Source: Mucilaginibacter phenanthrenivorans (GTDB taxonomy: Bacteria; Bacteroidota; Bacteroidia; Sphingobacteriales; Sphingobacteriaceae). Taken from it: a stretch of DNA of 64,000 nt. The stretch is taken from the NCBI RefSeq assembly GCF_024721155.1, contig NZ_JAHVAP010000008.1, positions 400,153-464,152 on the forward strand, given 5' to 3'. This document shows positions 7,614 through 16,214 of this stretch, piece after piece. Both the position numbers and the translations under genes were made by a program. Each line of letters begins with the position of its first letter. Position 1 is the first letter of the stretch. The notes beneath the pieces were generated by a model. That model made no database searches. It was not told the origin of the DNA and worked only from the letters and a program-made list of their open reading frames with translations.

Positions 7614-8872
7614 GGGGCATGCTGCATTACAATGAAAATAAGGTAGCGGCAGGTGAGGCGAAGTTATTATTGGCCAGTGGCTTTGCCGGAGATGCCGCGC
7701 AATTTAGCCTGGCGCAAAAATTACAGCGTTTCGACCACCTGACCATGCTGAACAGTCATGTCAAAACAAACGCCATCCACATAACGCTGAATTTCGACCC
7801 ACAGGACAAACTCACCAATGAAATGCTGCAGCAAATCAGCCTGTCGTACATGGAGCAAATCGGTTTCGGCGACCAGCCCTTCCTGGTTTACCGGCACAAC
7901 GATGCCGCGCACACACATGTCCACATTGCCAGCGTGAATATCCGCACGGATGGCAGCCGGATCGACACACACGGCATTGGCTGGAAATTGTCCGAGCCGG
8001 CCAGGCAGCAAATAGAAAAGGAATTCGGGCTCATCGCCGCCAAAGGACGCCAGAATAGCAATACGCCCAACATCAAACCCGCGGATATTGAAAAGGCTGT
8101 CTACGGACAAACGCCGACCAAAAGGGCGGTTACCAATATCGTCAATGCGGTGATCGGTACTTATGCCTTTACCTCGCTTGCCGAATTTAACGCCGTATTG
8201 CAGGAATTCAACGTAAGGGCAGACCGTGGTGCGGAAGGCACGCGCATGCATGAAAAGAAAGGTCTCCTCTATACGATCATCAGCGCTAAAGGGGAGGCCG
8301 TCGGCGTGCCCATCAAAGCCAGCGCTATTTATAACAGGCCGACGCTGCCGAACCTGGAGAAACAATTTGCGAAAAACCTTGAAAAGCGCAAAGCTTTCAG
8401 GGAACACCTGAAAGCGGCCATAGATGAAACCATCGGGAAATACGCTGCGATCAGCAAGGCCACACTGATCCGGGAACTCCGGACGCAAAATATTACCGTC
8501 CTGTTCCGCACCAATGAGCAGAGCATCACTTACGGAGTCACTTATATAGACCATTACCAAAAAGTGGTTTTCAATGGCAGTGATTTGGGCAAGGCTTACA
8601 GCGCTAAAGGACTATTTGAACAACTTAGCCCGGCGGATAAATACCAAACACAGGAAAAGGAACGCGCACAGCAACGGGGAAAAACAATTGCGTCGCAACA
8701 AAAAACACTTGGTCAAGCAGTGCCGGCCAAAACTTATTTGGGGAAACCTGCGCCGACCAATTACCTGCAACTCGCTTTAGGCAAAAACAAGCCAGAGCCA
8801 ATGCCCTCCATACCGAAGAAAAAGAATAAGAAGAAAAAAGGACCGGAGCAGAGCCCGTCCATGGAGATATAA
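7580..8872 (+). CDS. mobB: MOBP-type relaxase / mobilisation nuclease
   Basis: A 430-residue relaxase. The N-terminus has the start-proximal Tyr in GMLHYNENK (Tyr17), the likely nicking residue. The metal-binding motif is intact as HNDxxHTHVH (His106, Asp108, His111, His113, His115) followed by ASVNIRTDGSRID. The C-terminal half is Lys/Gln-rich and ends in a KKKNKKKKG tail. It would nick oriT and stay covalently bound to the transferred strand. Its stop TAA overlaps the mobC ATG by one base. In the CTnDOT naming the relaxase is MobB. All catalytic residues I can identify are present, so the enzyme looks functional. Confidence 0.9.
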   Translation: MVARFVNGKSIRGMLHYNENKVAAGEAKLLLASGFAGDAAQFSLAQKLQRFDHLTMLNSHVKTNAIHITLNFDPQDKLTNEMLQQISLSYMEQIGFGDQPFLVYRHNDAAHTHVHIASVNIRTDGSRIDTHGIGWKLSEPARQQIEKEFGLIAAKGRQNSNTPNIKPADIEKAVYGQTPTKRAVTNIVNAVIGTYAFTSLAEFNAVLQEFNVRADRGAEGTRMHEKKGLLYTIISAKGEAVGVPIKASAIYNRPTLPNLEKQFAKNLEKRKAFREHLKAAIDETIGKYAAISKATLIRELRTQNITVLFRTNEQSITYGVTYIDHYQKVVFNGSDLGKAYSAKGLFEQLSPADKYQTQEKERAQQRGKTIASQQKTLGQAVPAKTYLGKPAPTNYLQLALGKNKPEPMPSIPKKKNKKKKGPEQSPSMEI

Positions 8873-10968
8873 TGATGCAAACAGGAGAAGATATCGGCGG
8901 CCTGCGCCGGATCATGGATATGACACGGATGATCAGCCTATTTATTTTGGCGGTCCATTTTTATATCAGCTGTTACCAGGCCTTTGCCGGCTGGCACTGG
9001 ACAGCGGGCATTACCGACCGTATCATCAGCAATATCTCGCGAACAGGCCTGTTTGTCACTTGGTGGCGGCCAAAACTCGCAGCGCTTATCGCCCTGGCCA
9101 TCTCGCTGGTCGGCGTCAAAGGCAAAAAGGACGAAAAAATCAACTGGAAAAGCATAATTGCCTATTTATTATGCGGGCTGCTCATCTACTGGATCAGTAT
9201 CCTGTGTTTTTACCTGCCGGTCGGTTTGGCTACTATCGCCATCAGTTATATGGCGCTGACCGGCACCGGCTACCTGCTCATGATGACAGGCGGCACTTAC
9301 CTGTCGCGGTGGCTCAGGGAAAAGCTTCACAAGGATATCTTTAATACTGACAATGAGACGTTCCCGCAGGAGGAGCGCCTGCTGGAAAACGAATTCTCGA
9401 TCAACTTGCCGGCAAAATATAACCTGAAAGGAAAAACACGGGACAGCTGGATCAATTATGTCAATCCCTGTCGCGGCCTGCTCGTAGCGGGGACCCCAGG
9501 CGCGGGTAAATCTTACTTCGTGATCCGGCATATTATTGAGCAGCATATCCGGAAAGGTTTTTCCATGTTCCTCTATGATTTCAAGTTCGACGACCTGAGC
9601 ATCATCGTTTATAATACCTTACTCAAATACTACAAAAACTATCCGGTAAAACCCAGCTTTTGGGTGATCGATTTTGACCGCATCATACACCGTTGCAATC
9701 CGTTGTACCCGGAAAGCATGGTGGATATCACCGACGCCACCGAGGCGTCGCGTACGATCATGCTGGGCCTCAACCGAGACTGGATCAAAAAACAAGGTGA
9801 CTTCTTTGTCGAAAGCCCGATCAATTTCCTGACGGCCGTCATCTGGTACCTGCGGAAGTACGAAGATGGCAAATACTGCACGTTGCCGCATGTCATCGAG
9901 CTCATCCAGGCGGATTATGACCAGCTGTTCGCCGTATTGCTCAAGGAACCTGAGATCGGCGCGCTCATCAATCCATTTATTTCTGCCTATAACCAGGGCG
10001 CGAAAGCCCAGCTGGAGGGGCAGATTGCCAGCGCGAAGATCGGGCTGGCACGGCTGGCATCGCCCCAACTTTATTATGTCCTGTCGGGCAATGATTTTAC
10101 GCTGGACGTCAATAATCCTGAGGCGCCCAAGATCGTTTGCATGGGCAATAACCCGCAGAAATTGCAGACCTATGGGCCGGTGTTGTCGCTATACATTTCC
10201 CGCATGATCAAGTTGGTGAACCGGAAGGGCCAGCTCAAAAGCAGTTTGATCTTTGATGAGTTCCCGACGATTTTTTTTAACAATATCGACAGCCTGATCG
10301 CTACGGCTCGATCAAATAAGGTAGCGACGACGCTGGCGGTCCAGGATTTCAGCCAGCTGAGCAAGGATTATGGCAAGGAGCAGGCGGATGTCATTACCGG
10401 TATTATCGGCAATATCATCAGCGGACAGGTAACCGGGGATACAGCGAAGACGCTATCCGAGAACTTTGGCAAGATCGCACAGGATAAGAACAGTATGACC
10501 ATCAACAGCAGCGACACCTCACTGTCGAAGGCGACCCAGCTGGATTATGCCATACCGGCGTCCAAGATCGCAGCGCTTTCCTCCGGCGAGTTTGTGGGGA
10601 TGGTTGCCGATAATCCAGAACAGCGCATATCTCTGAAAATGTTCCATGCTGCCATCCAAAACGACCATGCAGCGATCGCGAAGGAAGAGGCGGCTTACAA
10701 AGCGATACTTATCAGGCAGCCTGTCAGCGAGGAAATGGTGATGGAAACTTATAACCGGATTCGGAGCGAGATCACTGACTTATTGAAGGCGGAACTGGCG
10801 GCATTGTCCGTTGAAAAGGAAAACGAAGAACCACCGGACACGGCCCGTAAAGGTCAAAAGCATGGTAAAACTCAACGCTGGAAAGAGGCCAGGCAGGAAA
10901 GACAGCGTCAGCGGAAAAGCCTGTGGCATAGGGCCAAATCGGGTATGCAGGATGATGATGAGCGGTAA
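8872..10968 (+). CDS. mobC: Type IV coupling protein (MobC/TraG-VirD4 family)
   Basis: A 698-residue membrane ATPase that would dock the relaxosome to a type IV secretion channel. Three or four N-terminal membrane helices (about 20-38, 68-82, 95-118, 120-140) precede the motor domain. Walker A is GTPGAGKS (207-214) and Walker B is LIFDEF (459-464), followed by SNKVATTLAVQDFSQL, the conserved coupling-protein Gln motif. The C-terminus is Arg/Lys/Gln-rich. No transfer-channel (tra) genes are in the window, so the module must borrow a channel from another element. Start is ambiguous between two adjacent ATGs (8872 and 8875). Confidence 0.9.
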   Translation: MMQTGEDIGGLRRIMDMTRMISLFILAVHFYISCYQAFAGWHWTAGITDRIISNISRTGLFVTWWRPKLAALIALAISLVGVKGKKDEKINWKSIIAYLLCGLLIYWISILCFYLPVGLATIAISYMALTGTGYLLMMTGGTYLSRWLREKLHKDIFNTDNETFPQEERLLENEFSINLPAKYNLKGKTRDSWINYVNPCRGLLVAGTPGAGKSYFVIRHIIEQHIRKGFSMFLYDFKFDDLSIIVYNTLLKYYKNYPVKPSFWVIDFDRIIHRCNPLYPESMVDITDATEASRTIMLGLNRDWIKKQGDFFVESPINFLTAVIWYLRKYEDGKYCTLPHVIELIQADYDQLFAVLLKEPEIGALINPFISAYNQGAKAQLEGQIASAKIGLARLASPQLYYVLSGNDFTLDVNNPEAPKIVCMGNNPQKLQTYGPVLSLYISRMIKLVNRKGQLKSSLIFDEFPTIFFNNIDSLIATARSNKVATTLAVQDFSQLSKDYGKEQADVITGIIGNIISGQVTGDTAKTLSENFGKIAQDKNSMTINSSDTSLSKATQLDYAIPASKIAALSSGEFVGMVADNPEQRISLKMFHAAIQNDHAAIAKEEAAYKAILIRQPVSEEMVMETYNRIRSEITDLLKAELAALSVEKENEEPPDTARKGQKHGKTQRWKEARQERQRQRKSLWHRAKSGMQDDDER

Positions 10969-11019
10969 ACTACTTTGTCTTTTTAAAACGGGGGTGCGCA
11001 CATACAGACGCCGGTTGTC

Positions 11020-11262
11020 TTACCGGCGGACAACGGTACTGTACAGCCGACCGCCGAAACGGGAAGGTAGTTCCGCCAATTTGGTGATGGCAGTATTGCC
11101 GGGATCTGCAAATAATTCCTGCAGCTGCTGAAAGGGAATGGGATAAGGAACCCAGTGACTAGCGCAACTGGTGTCGTAATCGACGATCCTGTAAGCGGGG
11201 TGGCGGGCAAAATAGGTTTCGAGTTTTGGGATGAGGACTGCCTTGTTGCGGACGTAATGCAC
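11020..11262 (-). CDS. Unknown protein, probably 5'-truncated
   Basis: An 80-residue reading from a GTG at 11262. The frame stays open upstream to 11343 with protein-like sequence (RFLIKSRIINKPQDQGFFPDI read in shorter pieces) but offers no ATG, GTG or TTG there, and stops at 11344-11346. It converges on mobC, whose stop is 51 bp away. The sequence (LIPKLETYFARHPAYRIVDY, then WVPYPIPFQQLQELF) does not match a family I recognise. The best reading is the C-terminal remnant of a longer gene cut near 11344 by a rearrangement. The remainder of 11263-11493 holds no other convincing feature. Confidence 0.35.
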   Translation of the reverse strand: MHYVRNKAVLIPKLETYFARHPAYRIVDYDTSCASHWVPYPIPFQQLQELFADPGNTAITKLAELPSRFGGRLYSTVVRR

Positions 11263-11493
11263 TGAGCTCTGCGGTAATATATCAGGGAAGAATCCTTGGT
11301 CCTGCGGCTTGTTGATTATTCTGGATTTTATTAAAAAGCGACTTTACGTTTTTACAGGCGATTGGATCGCCGGTAAAACGACGAGTTTATTTACATGTTT
11401 GTCACAAGAATTTAGTAATTAACCTTAGAGATCGTTAATGATGTCGAAGATACGATAGATTGAAAAAGCAAGTGGTACCTAACTGAATTTGTT

Positions 11494-13041
11494 TTATTTT
11501 AGTTTTTTGCTGTTGTTAAGTTCATTAAAAACGGGGACGATGGTTTCCTTGCCCCAGATTTTGTTGCCGGCATGCTTTGGGTTTTCCCGGAAGTGTCTGT
11601 TCCTTTCCAAAAAGTAGCGTTCAATAGCCTGTTTGCATTCTTCCGGGCCCGAATAATCGCTGTTGGAAATCGTTGAGCGCGCCATACCGACAAAAACAGA
11701 TTCGATTACATTTAAAAAAGTGGCACAGCTCGGCAATGGCACCAGTTCAACTGCGGGGGAGTTGTTTTCCGTGCGATAGGTCTCCGTATTTAATAACACC
11801 AGATGTTCCTTTACGGCCTTGCTTTTGTGAAAGCTAACGTCGTCCCAGGACAGGTATAAGGTACGCTGGTCTTTGTATTGGAGCGTTAATAAATCTACTA
11901 ACTTTATTATTTCCGCGCTTGTCTTTTGCAGCGCAAAAAAATGGGTTACCTGGTTTTGGGAAAGTTCCAGTGCGGCTATGCAGATGATAAAGCCGCGGCA
12001 CCTTTGGATCTGTGAAATGGTTTTTTGCTGTTCATTATCCTTCATGTATGACCAGCCTGGCTTTAATTTCATCCCGACAGGGCCGTATTCGTCGATGGAG
12101 AAAAACTTTTCATCGTTCTCCAGGCCGCCTAAAATATCCTTTATTTTTTGCAGCTTTTCTGTATAATGCGGGTCATTGCTGGTCAGCGCCCGCCTGCTTG
12201 ACTTATAGGTATACCCCAGTCTTTTCAGATAGCGCGAAGCATTCGAACAGCACATTTTAGACCCATGAAGATTACGATAAGCGGCTGCCAGCGCAGTGGT
12301 CGTCCAGGCAGTTTTGTTGAAGCCATGTAATTGGGGTGTCTCATGCATGAGCTGCATGATCCATGCCGATCTTTGGGTTACGGCAGCGGCGGCCTTCGCG
12401 CTTTGATAATTTGGCTTAGTAACAAGGCCGGCGAGCCCGCCTGTACGGTAGGCGTCGATCCAATGATACAGCAGTACCAGGTGGGCTTCAATTTTCCGGC
12501 TGATAGCAACCAGCGCCTTCCGGTGATAAGCAGCGTCCAAGGTTACTGCCATTTGCCATTTTTGTTTGTCAGACCCTTTGCGCCATTTGTTGATGATGAT
12601 CCAGTCCTCGTCGGGTATGGTAACGATCAGCTTGGTATGGTAAGTGGCGATTTTGTTTGCTTTGCACCACTTGCCAAAATGTTTTCTGAAAAGATAAAAG
12701 GCATAGCCGCCGGGACACTGTTCCCGGTAAATGTTCCAGATATAGACCGGGTCTAATTGACGCAGCCGGTGCGTGCTGATGATACCGGGGAGCACCGCGG
12801 TCATTTCCAGGTACAAGCGCTCAGCTTGCTGCTCTTCTGTATTAACCGGCATGAAAAAGCCCATATCCTCCAGCTTTGATGGATGGTGCTTTTTAACCTG
12901 TTCAAATTGGGCAAGGTAACAGTGGACTGTTTTCCTGTTAATTTTTAACAGGACTGCTGCCGCACTGGCATTCACGGGGCCGTTTATAAACATCCGTCTT
13001 AATTTGTTGACCTTGTCCGCCGGAATATGATCTCTGTTCAT
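11494..13041 (-). CDS. IS630-like DDE transposase with IstA-like N-terminus (second gene of pair)
   Basis: A 515-residue transposase. Residues 5-45 form an HTH (IPADKVNKLRRMF, then AAAVLLKINRKTVHCYL). Residues 95-128 (LDPVYIWNIYREQCPGGYAFYLFRKHF) resemble the IS21 IstA region. A second HTH lies near 165-205 and a winged-helix region near 235-280. The DDE domain shows FSIDEYGPV (Asp317), LYLSWDD (Asp400) and NVIES (Glu447). Ordinary IS630 transposases are about 340 residues, so the N-terminal 160 residues are extra. The ATG at 13041 overlaps the stop of the upstream paralogue as ATGA and matches the paralogue's N-terminus, so it is preferred to the longer frame from 13098. Confidence 0.82.
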   Translation of the reverse strand: MNRDHIPADKVNKLRRMFINGPVNASAAAVLLKINRKTVHCYLAQFEQVKKHHPSKLEDMGFFMPVNTEEQQAERLYLEMTAVLPGIISTHRLRQLDPVYIWNIYREQCPGGYAFYLFRKHFGKWCKANKIATYHTKLIVTIPDEDWIIINKWRKGSDKQKWQMAVTLDAAYHRKALVAISRKIEAHLVLLYHWIDAYRTGGLAGLVTKPNYQSAKAAAAVTQRSAWIMQLMHETPQLHGFNKTAWTTTALAAAYRNLHGSKMCCSNASRYLKRLGYTYKSSRRALTSNDPHYTEKLQKIKDILGGLENDEKFFSIDEYGPVGMKLKPGWSYMKDNEQQKTISQIQRCRGFIICIAALELSQNQVTHFFALQKTSAEIIKLVDLLTLQYKDQRTLYLSWDDVSFHKSKAVKEHLVLLNTETYRTENNSPAVELVPLPSCATFLNVIESVFVGMARSTISNSDYSGPEECKQAIERYFLERNRHFRENPKHAGNKIWGKETIVPVFNELNNSKKLK

Positions 13042-14666
13042 CGTTTTCTGCAATGTTGTGTATCTGTGAATACCGGCCTGACGATTTCCTTCCCCCATAT
13101 TTTATCCCCCGCTCTTTTCGGATTTTCCATAAAGTGGCGGTTTCTTTCGAGAAAATAACGGTCAATAGCCAGTTGACATGCTGCTGAATTTTCGTAATCG
13201 CTGTTGTGAATTACGGATCTTGAAAGCCCGCTAAATACGGATTCAATTATATTCAGGTATTGGGTACAGGAGGGTAGCGGGGCCAGTTTTATCAGCGGCG
13301 TATGGTGGGCTGACCGGTAAGCCTTGCTGTTCAGTGTTTTTAAGTGAGCTTTAAGCATCATGGAATTATGCCAGCTTGCTGCATCCCAGCTTAAATAGAG
13401 ATTTTTTTCTCCGCTGTATTTTGTGCTGAGCAGGTCCACCAGCTGGATCATTTCCATGCTGCTTTTACGTCCGGCGTAAAAGTGGCTTACCTGGTTTGTG
13501 GATAATTCCAGTGCCGCGATACAAGTGAGCGTTCCCCTTTTTTTTTCGAATTTTGGTATGATCCTTACTGTTTCGCTTTTATGTACAAATGACCTGCCAC
13601 CTTTGGACCTGATATTCACCGGGCCGAGTTCATCGATGGAAAAAAACTTTTCATCGGGTTGAAGTTTTTTCAAAATATCCTGTATCCGCTTGATTTTCTG
13701 GTCAAATTTCGGATCCGGACTGGCCAGCATTTCGCGCGTTTTTTTGTGGGAATACCCCAGCTTTTTCAAATAACACCCGACACAGTTTGTGGATATATAA
13801 TAGCCATGAATCTGCTGATAGGTTTCTGATAGGGCGGCCAATGTCCAGGCAGTTTCGTTGATGCCATAGAATTTGGGGTTGCGCTGCAGTAATTTAATAA
13901 TGTTAACAGATTTATTCCGGACCTCCTTTGCTATAGCCGCATTCACTATTCTCTTTCTTATCTCAAGGGCGGCCAGGCCATGCTGGTTATAGGTCTTTAT
14001 CCATCGTTTTACAGTCACAACATCGACTTCCACCCGCTCGCAGATCTCGCGCAGCGATTGTCTTTCGAAGGCTGATTCAAGCACAACAGCAATGCGCCAA
14101 TTCCGCAGGATATGAGAATTTCGCCAGCTTCTGACAATTACCTGGTCTGCATCAGTAATATCCCTGATAAATTGCGGGTAAACCATTGGAATATGCCTGG
14201 CATTGCGCCATGCACTATAGATTCTTAAAAATGGCGAATAGGCGTAACCTTTAGGATATAAGGCAATGTACTTCTTCCATATAACTGCGGTTGAATTGCC
14301 ATTTTTACGATTTTGCTCAAGCAATCCCGGAAGGACGCTGGTAAAATGGATATACATAGTTGTTTCCCGGTGCTTCTTTTCGGGATTCGGCATAAAAAAA
14401 TTCATATCAGCCAGTTTTCCCGGGTAGCTCGCCTTGATTTTTTCAAATTCATCAAGGTATTTATAAACAGTTCTGGAGGATATTTTTAACAATGCGGCGG
14501 TTGCCTTTTTGTTAACCGGCCCGGCAATATAGAGCTGCCTTAGTTTGTTTACTGTTGCCTTTGGGATACGGTGCCTGTACACTTGGCTGTTTTTTTTAAT
14601 ACTATTGATTGTCAATACGTTATAAATATAACCATAATAAAGGTGATTTTGCACGATGTCCCTCAT
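13038..14666 (-). CDS. IS630-like DDE transposase with IstA-like N-terminus (first gene of pair)
   Basis: A 542-residue paralogue of the next gene, with the same architecture and conserved blocks: DEKFFSIDELGPV, LYLSWDAASWH, LPSCTQYLNIIESVF and ERNRHFMENPKRAG. All three catalytic acidic residues are present, so both copies look competent. The coordinates use the longest ATG start (14666). A GTG at 14582 would give 514 residues and align exactly with the paralogue's start, and may be the real one. Its stop TGA (13038-13040) overlaps the next ATG, which implies translational coupling. The two proteins are clearly diverged across their whole length, so the pair is not a recent duplication. Confidence 0.82.
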   Translation of the reverse strand: MRDIVQNHLYYGYIYNVLTINSIKKNSQVYRHRIPKATVNKLRQLYIAGPVNKKATAALLKISSRTVYKYLDEFEKIKASYPGKLADMNFFMPNPEKKHRETTMYIHFTSVLPGLLEQNRKNGNSTAVIWKKYIALYPKGYAYSPFLRIYSAWRNARHIPMVYPQFIRDITDADQVIVRSWRNSHILRNWRIAVVLESAFERQSLREICERVEVDVVTVKRWIKTYNQHGLAALEIRKRIVNAAIAKEVRNKSVNIIKLLQRNPKFYGINETAWTLAALSETYQQIHGYYISTNCVGCYLKKLGYSHKKTREMLASPDPKFDQKIKRIQDILKKLQPDEKFFSIDELGPVNIRSKGGRSFVHKSETVRIIPKFEKKRGTLTCIAALELSTNQVSHFYAGRKSSMEMIQLVDLLSTKYSGEKNLYLSWDAASWHNSMMLKAHLKTLNSKAYRSAHHTPLIKLAPLPSCTQYLNIIESVFSGLSRSVIHNSDYENSAACQLAIDRYFLERNRHFMENPKRAGDKIWGKEIVRPVFTDTQHCRKR

Positions 14667-14722
14667 TTAGGCAAGAATTTGGGTTCGTTATAACGCACTT
14701 CAACTACTTGACTTTGTAAGAT

Positions 14723-15407
14723 TTGAGGAGGCGGTTTATAAACGATTCTTTTAGTTACAGGATCCCACCGGAATATTATTATGCGGGGCTTGAGGATTAC
14801 GAACCGGTGACGGTCCGGCAACTGGTTAGCTGGGTGGCAGCGCATCCGGATTGTTTAGTATTTGATCTTGGTTGCCTCGGATCGGGCGACCGTGATCGGA
14901 TTTGATTCCGATATTTCCAGCCTAAAAGCAACTTTAAATGTGTGTAAATATGCCGTTGGGGAAAGAATAAATGTGATCTATGGATTGATAAGTGAGCAGT
15001 CCCTGCAAACAACAACGCTGGAGGAGGCGTTTGTTCAAACAAGACAAACGCTCCATGCTTCCGGTGCTACCGGGGAGTTGGGTACCGCTACTTATGCTAA
15101 CCTGGATACTGTTGCGAAAGACACCCCCATTTATGCTATAGATGATTTGTTTTCAGGGGAACTGGTACCAGATAATGTTTTGATCAAGTGTGATATTAAA
15201 GGGGCTGAGCTGTTTGCCATGCGGGGTGCAAAAAACTTCCTACTGAAGCATCAGCCGGCGATGCTGATCAGTGTACATCCGGATATCTTGCCTGTTTTTA
15301 ACTGCAGTGTTGAAGGTGTAAGGGCTTTTTTAACTGAAATAGGATACCTTATAAGCGTGATTGATATCGACCACGAGGAACATTGGTGGTGTATGCCGGA
15401 AGAATAA
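14723..15407 (+). pseudogene. FkbM-family methyltransferase, frameshifted
   Basis: Two frames carry one methyltransferase. Frame one (14723-14905) reads FSYRIPPEYYYAGLEDYEP, then CLVFDLGC, the start of the SAM-binding motif. Frame two (from about 14862 to 15407) reads ASDRATVIGFDSDISSLK, then LIKCDIKGAELFAMRGA and ends HEEHWWCMPEE, matching the rest of an FkbM methyltransferase. The glycine-rich loop that should follow VFDLGC is missing, so a small deletion with frameshift has hit the SAM site. A stop (14717-14719) just upstream of TTG 14723 and the nearby transposon edge suggest the 5' end is damaged too. It probably once methylated a surface sugar. Confidence 0.7.
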
Positions 15408-15463
15408 TTGTTGATTAATTTAGGATTATTTGTATTTTCGAAAGTATATAACAGCCCCTGATC

Positions 15464-15757
15464 ATGTACGATGGTTCTCAATCATTTTTTGTAATACATT
15501 CTGAGTTAGTCGGGGTAATATATCTGGTTACTGTTTTTTCAATTGGTGCTTTCCTTGGGCGGAAACGAGATGTCGGCTGGCTGATGGGTGGAATGATTTC
15601 CTTTGCCGTGCCTGTAATCGGATTACTTGTTGTTTTTTTTGCCCCAAAAAAAGAAACTTTGACGGCCCGGCAACAGCGCTATTATGATTTGAATGCTAAA
15701 GGTTTGATAGATGATGACGAGTTTAACTTGCTTTTAGAAAATACGCGCAAATCGTGA
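15464..15757 (+). CDS. Small membrane protein with SHOCT-like C-terminus
   Basis: A 97-residue protein with two predicted helices (about 13-31, VGVIYLVTVFSIGAFLG; and 39-61, LMGGMISFAVPVIGLLVVFF). A short cytoplasmic tail ends QQRYYDLNAKGLIDDDEFNLLLENTRK. The tail resembles the SHOCT oligomerisation motif (a short helix, then GxIxxxEFxxxK). It stands alone between a pseudogene and a non-coding element. Function is unknown; such proteins are usually small inner-membrane proteins of unclear role. Confidence 0.6.
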   Translation: MYDGSQSFFVIHSELVGVIYLVTVFSIGAFLGRKRDVGWLMGGMISFAVPVIGLLVVFFAPKKETLTARQQRYYDLNAKGLIDDDEFNLLLENTRKS

Positions 15758-15936
15758 TATTTTCCTTTATTGACTGACAACTTAGGGCGTGACGTTTCTC
15801 CCTTTTTTAGTGGATCGATTTTTACCCCGATAGCAAAACAGCTGGAATTTCGATTGCCGTTTTTTACAGTCGTTATAGCCATTTTCCTTCAACAGAAAAA
15901 GATGTTGGTTTATTTAAAATTAATGTATTTCTTTAT

Positions 15937-15978
15937 TATATTATATAATTACATCAATTTATTATCTAATTACTTTAA
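15937..15978 (+). repeat. Two degenerate 21-bp direct repeats
   Basis: Units at 15937-15957 and 15958-15978 share the pattern of an AT-rich 21-mer ending ATTACATCAA/ATTACTTTAA. They correspond to the perfect pair at 62543-62584 in the IS110-family element, so the arrangement is conserved between the two elements. Confidence 0.6.
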
Positions 15979-15982
15979 TTTA

Positions 15983-15990
15983 TATTTTTG
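15983..15990 (+). promoter_or_regulatory. Putative -7 box retained in the transposase-less element
   Basis: TATTTTTG fits TAnnTTTG and sits at the same place relative to the 21-bp repeats as the box at 62590-62597 in the complete element. In this element there is no transposase downstream; the next conserved feature is the hairpin region at 16081. Confidence 0.4.
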
Positions 15991-16080
15991 GGCGCCGGTT
16001 TAAATTTAATTGTTTTTACTGGTATTGAAGTGTCCAAAGTTAAGTCCTGCTATATTCTGGCGGACGATTAAAAAAAAATA

Positions 16081-16214
16081 GTGGCGGGGCGAATTATAGC
16101 GAGATACGGGGCAGCCCCAACATGTGTTTTAATTCCCGCCGCTTATTAAATAAATTTGACCAGGGAAAATTGATTTGTAGCATAGTTCAGCTTTACTTAA
16201 CGATTAGAACCTGT
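16081..16214 (+). ncRNA. Putative bridge/seek RNA of IS110 type (transposase-less copy)
   Basis: Stem 1 has a lower arm GTGGCGGG (16081-16088) pairing with CCCGCCGC (16135-16142) and an upper arm AATTA (16092-16096) pairing with TAATT (16130-16134), closing a 33-nt loop. After a conserved linker containing TTTGTAGCA, a short stem ATAG (16182-16185)/CTGT (16211-16214) closes a 25-nt loop. The same scaffold is present at 63781-63917, while the two loops differ. Known IS110-family bridge RNAs have conserved scaffolds with two guide loops that read donor and target. The assignment is by structure and context only; transcription is unproven. Confidence 0.5.

Larger units (their letters stand above)
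11405..14680. mobile_element. Putative IS630-like element carrying two paralogous transposases
   Basis: The two transposase genes are bracketed by a 9-bp direct repeat CAAGAATTT at 11405-11413 and 14672-14680, which could be a target-site duplication or chance. I found no clear terminal inverted repeats by eye, so the boundaries are provisional. The right edge lies just before a broken FkbM methyltransferase gene, consistent with insertion into or next to it. Confidence 0.4.

Noticed and set aside
7721..8560. Long minus-strand open frame of 279 codons inside the relaxase gene
   Set aside because: It is antisense to a gene with intact relaxase motifs and lacks any recognisable domain; long antisense frames are common in G+C-rich coding DNA.
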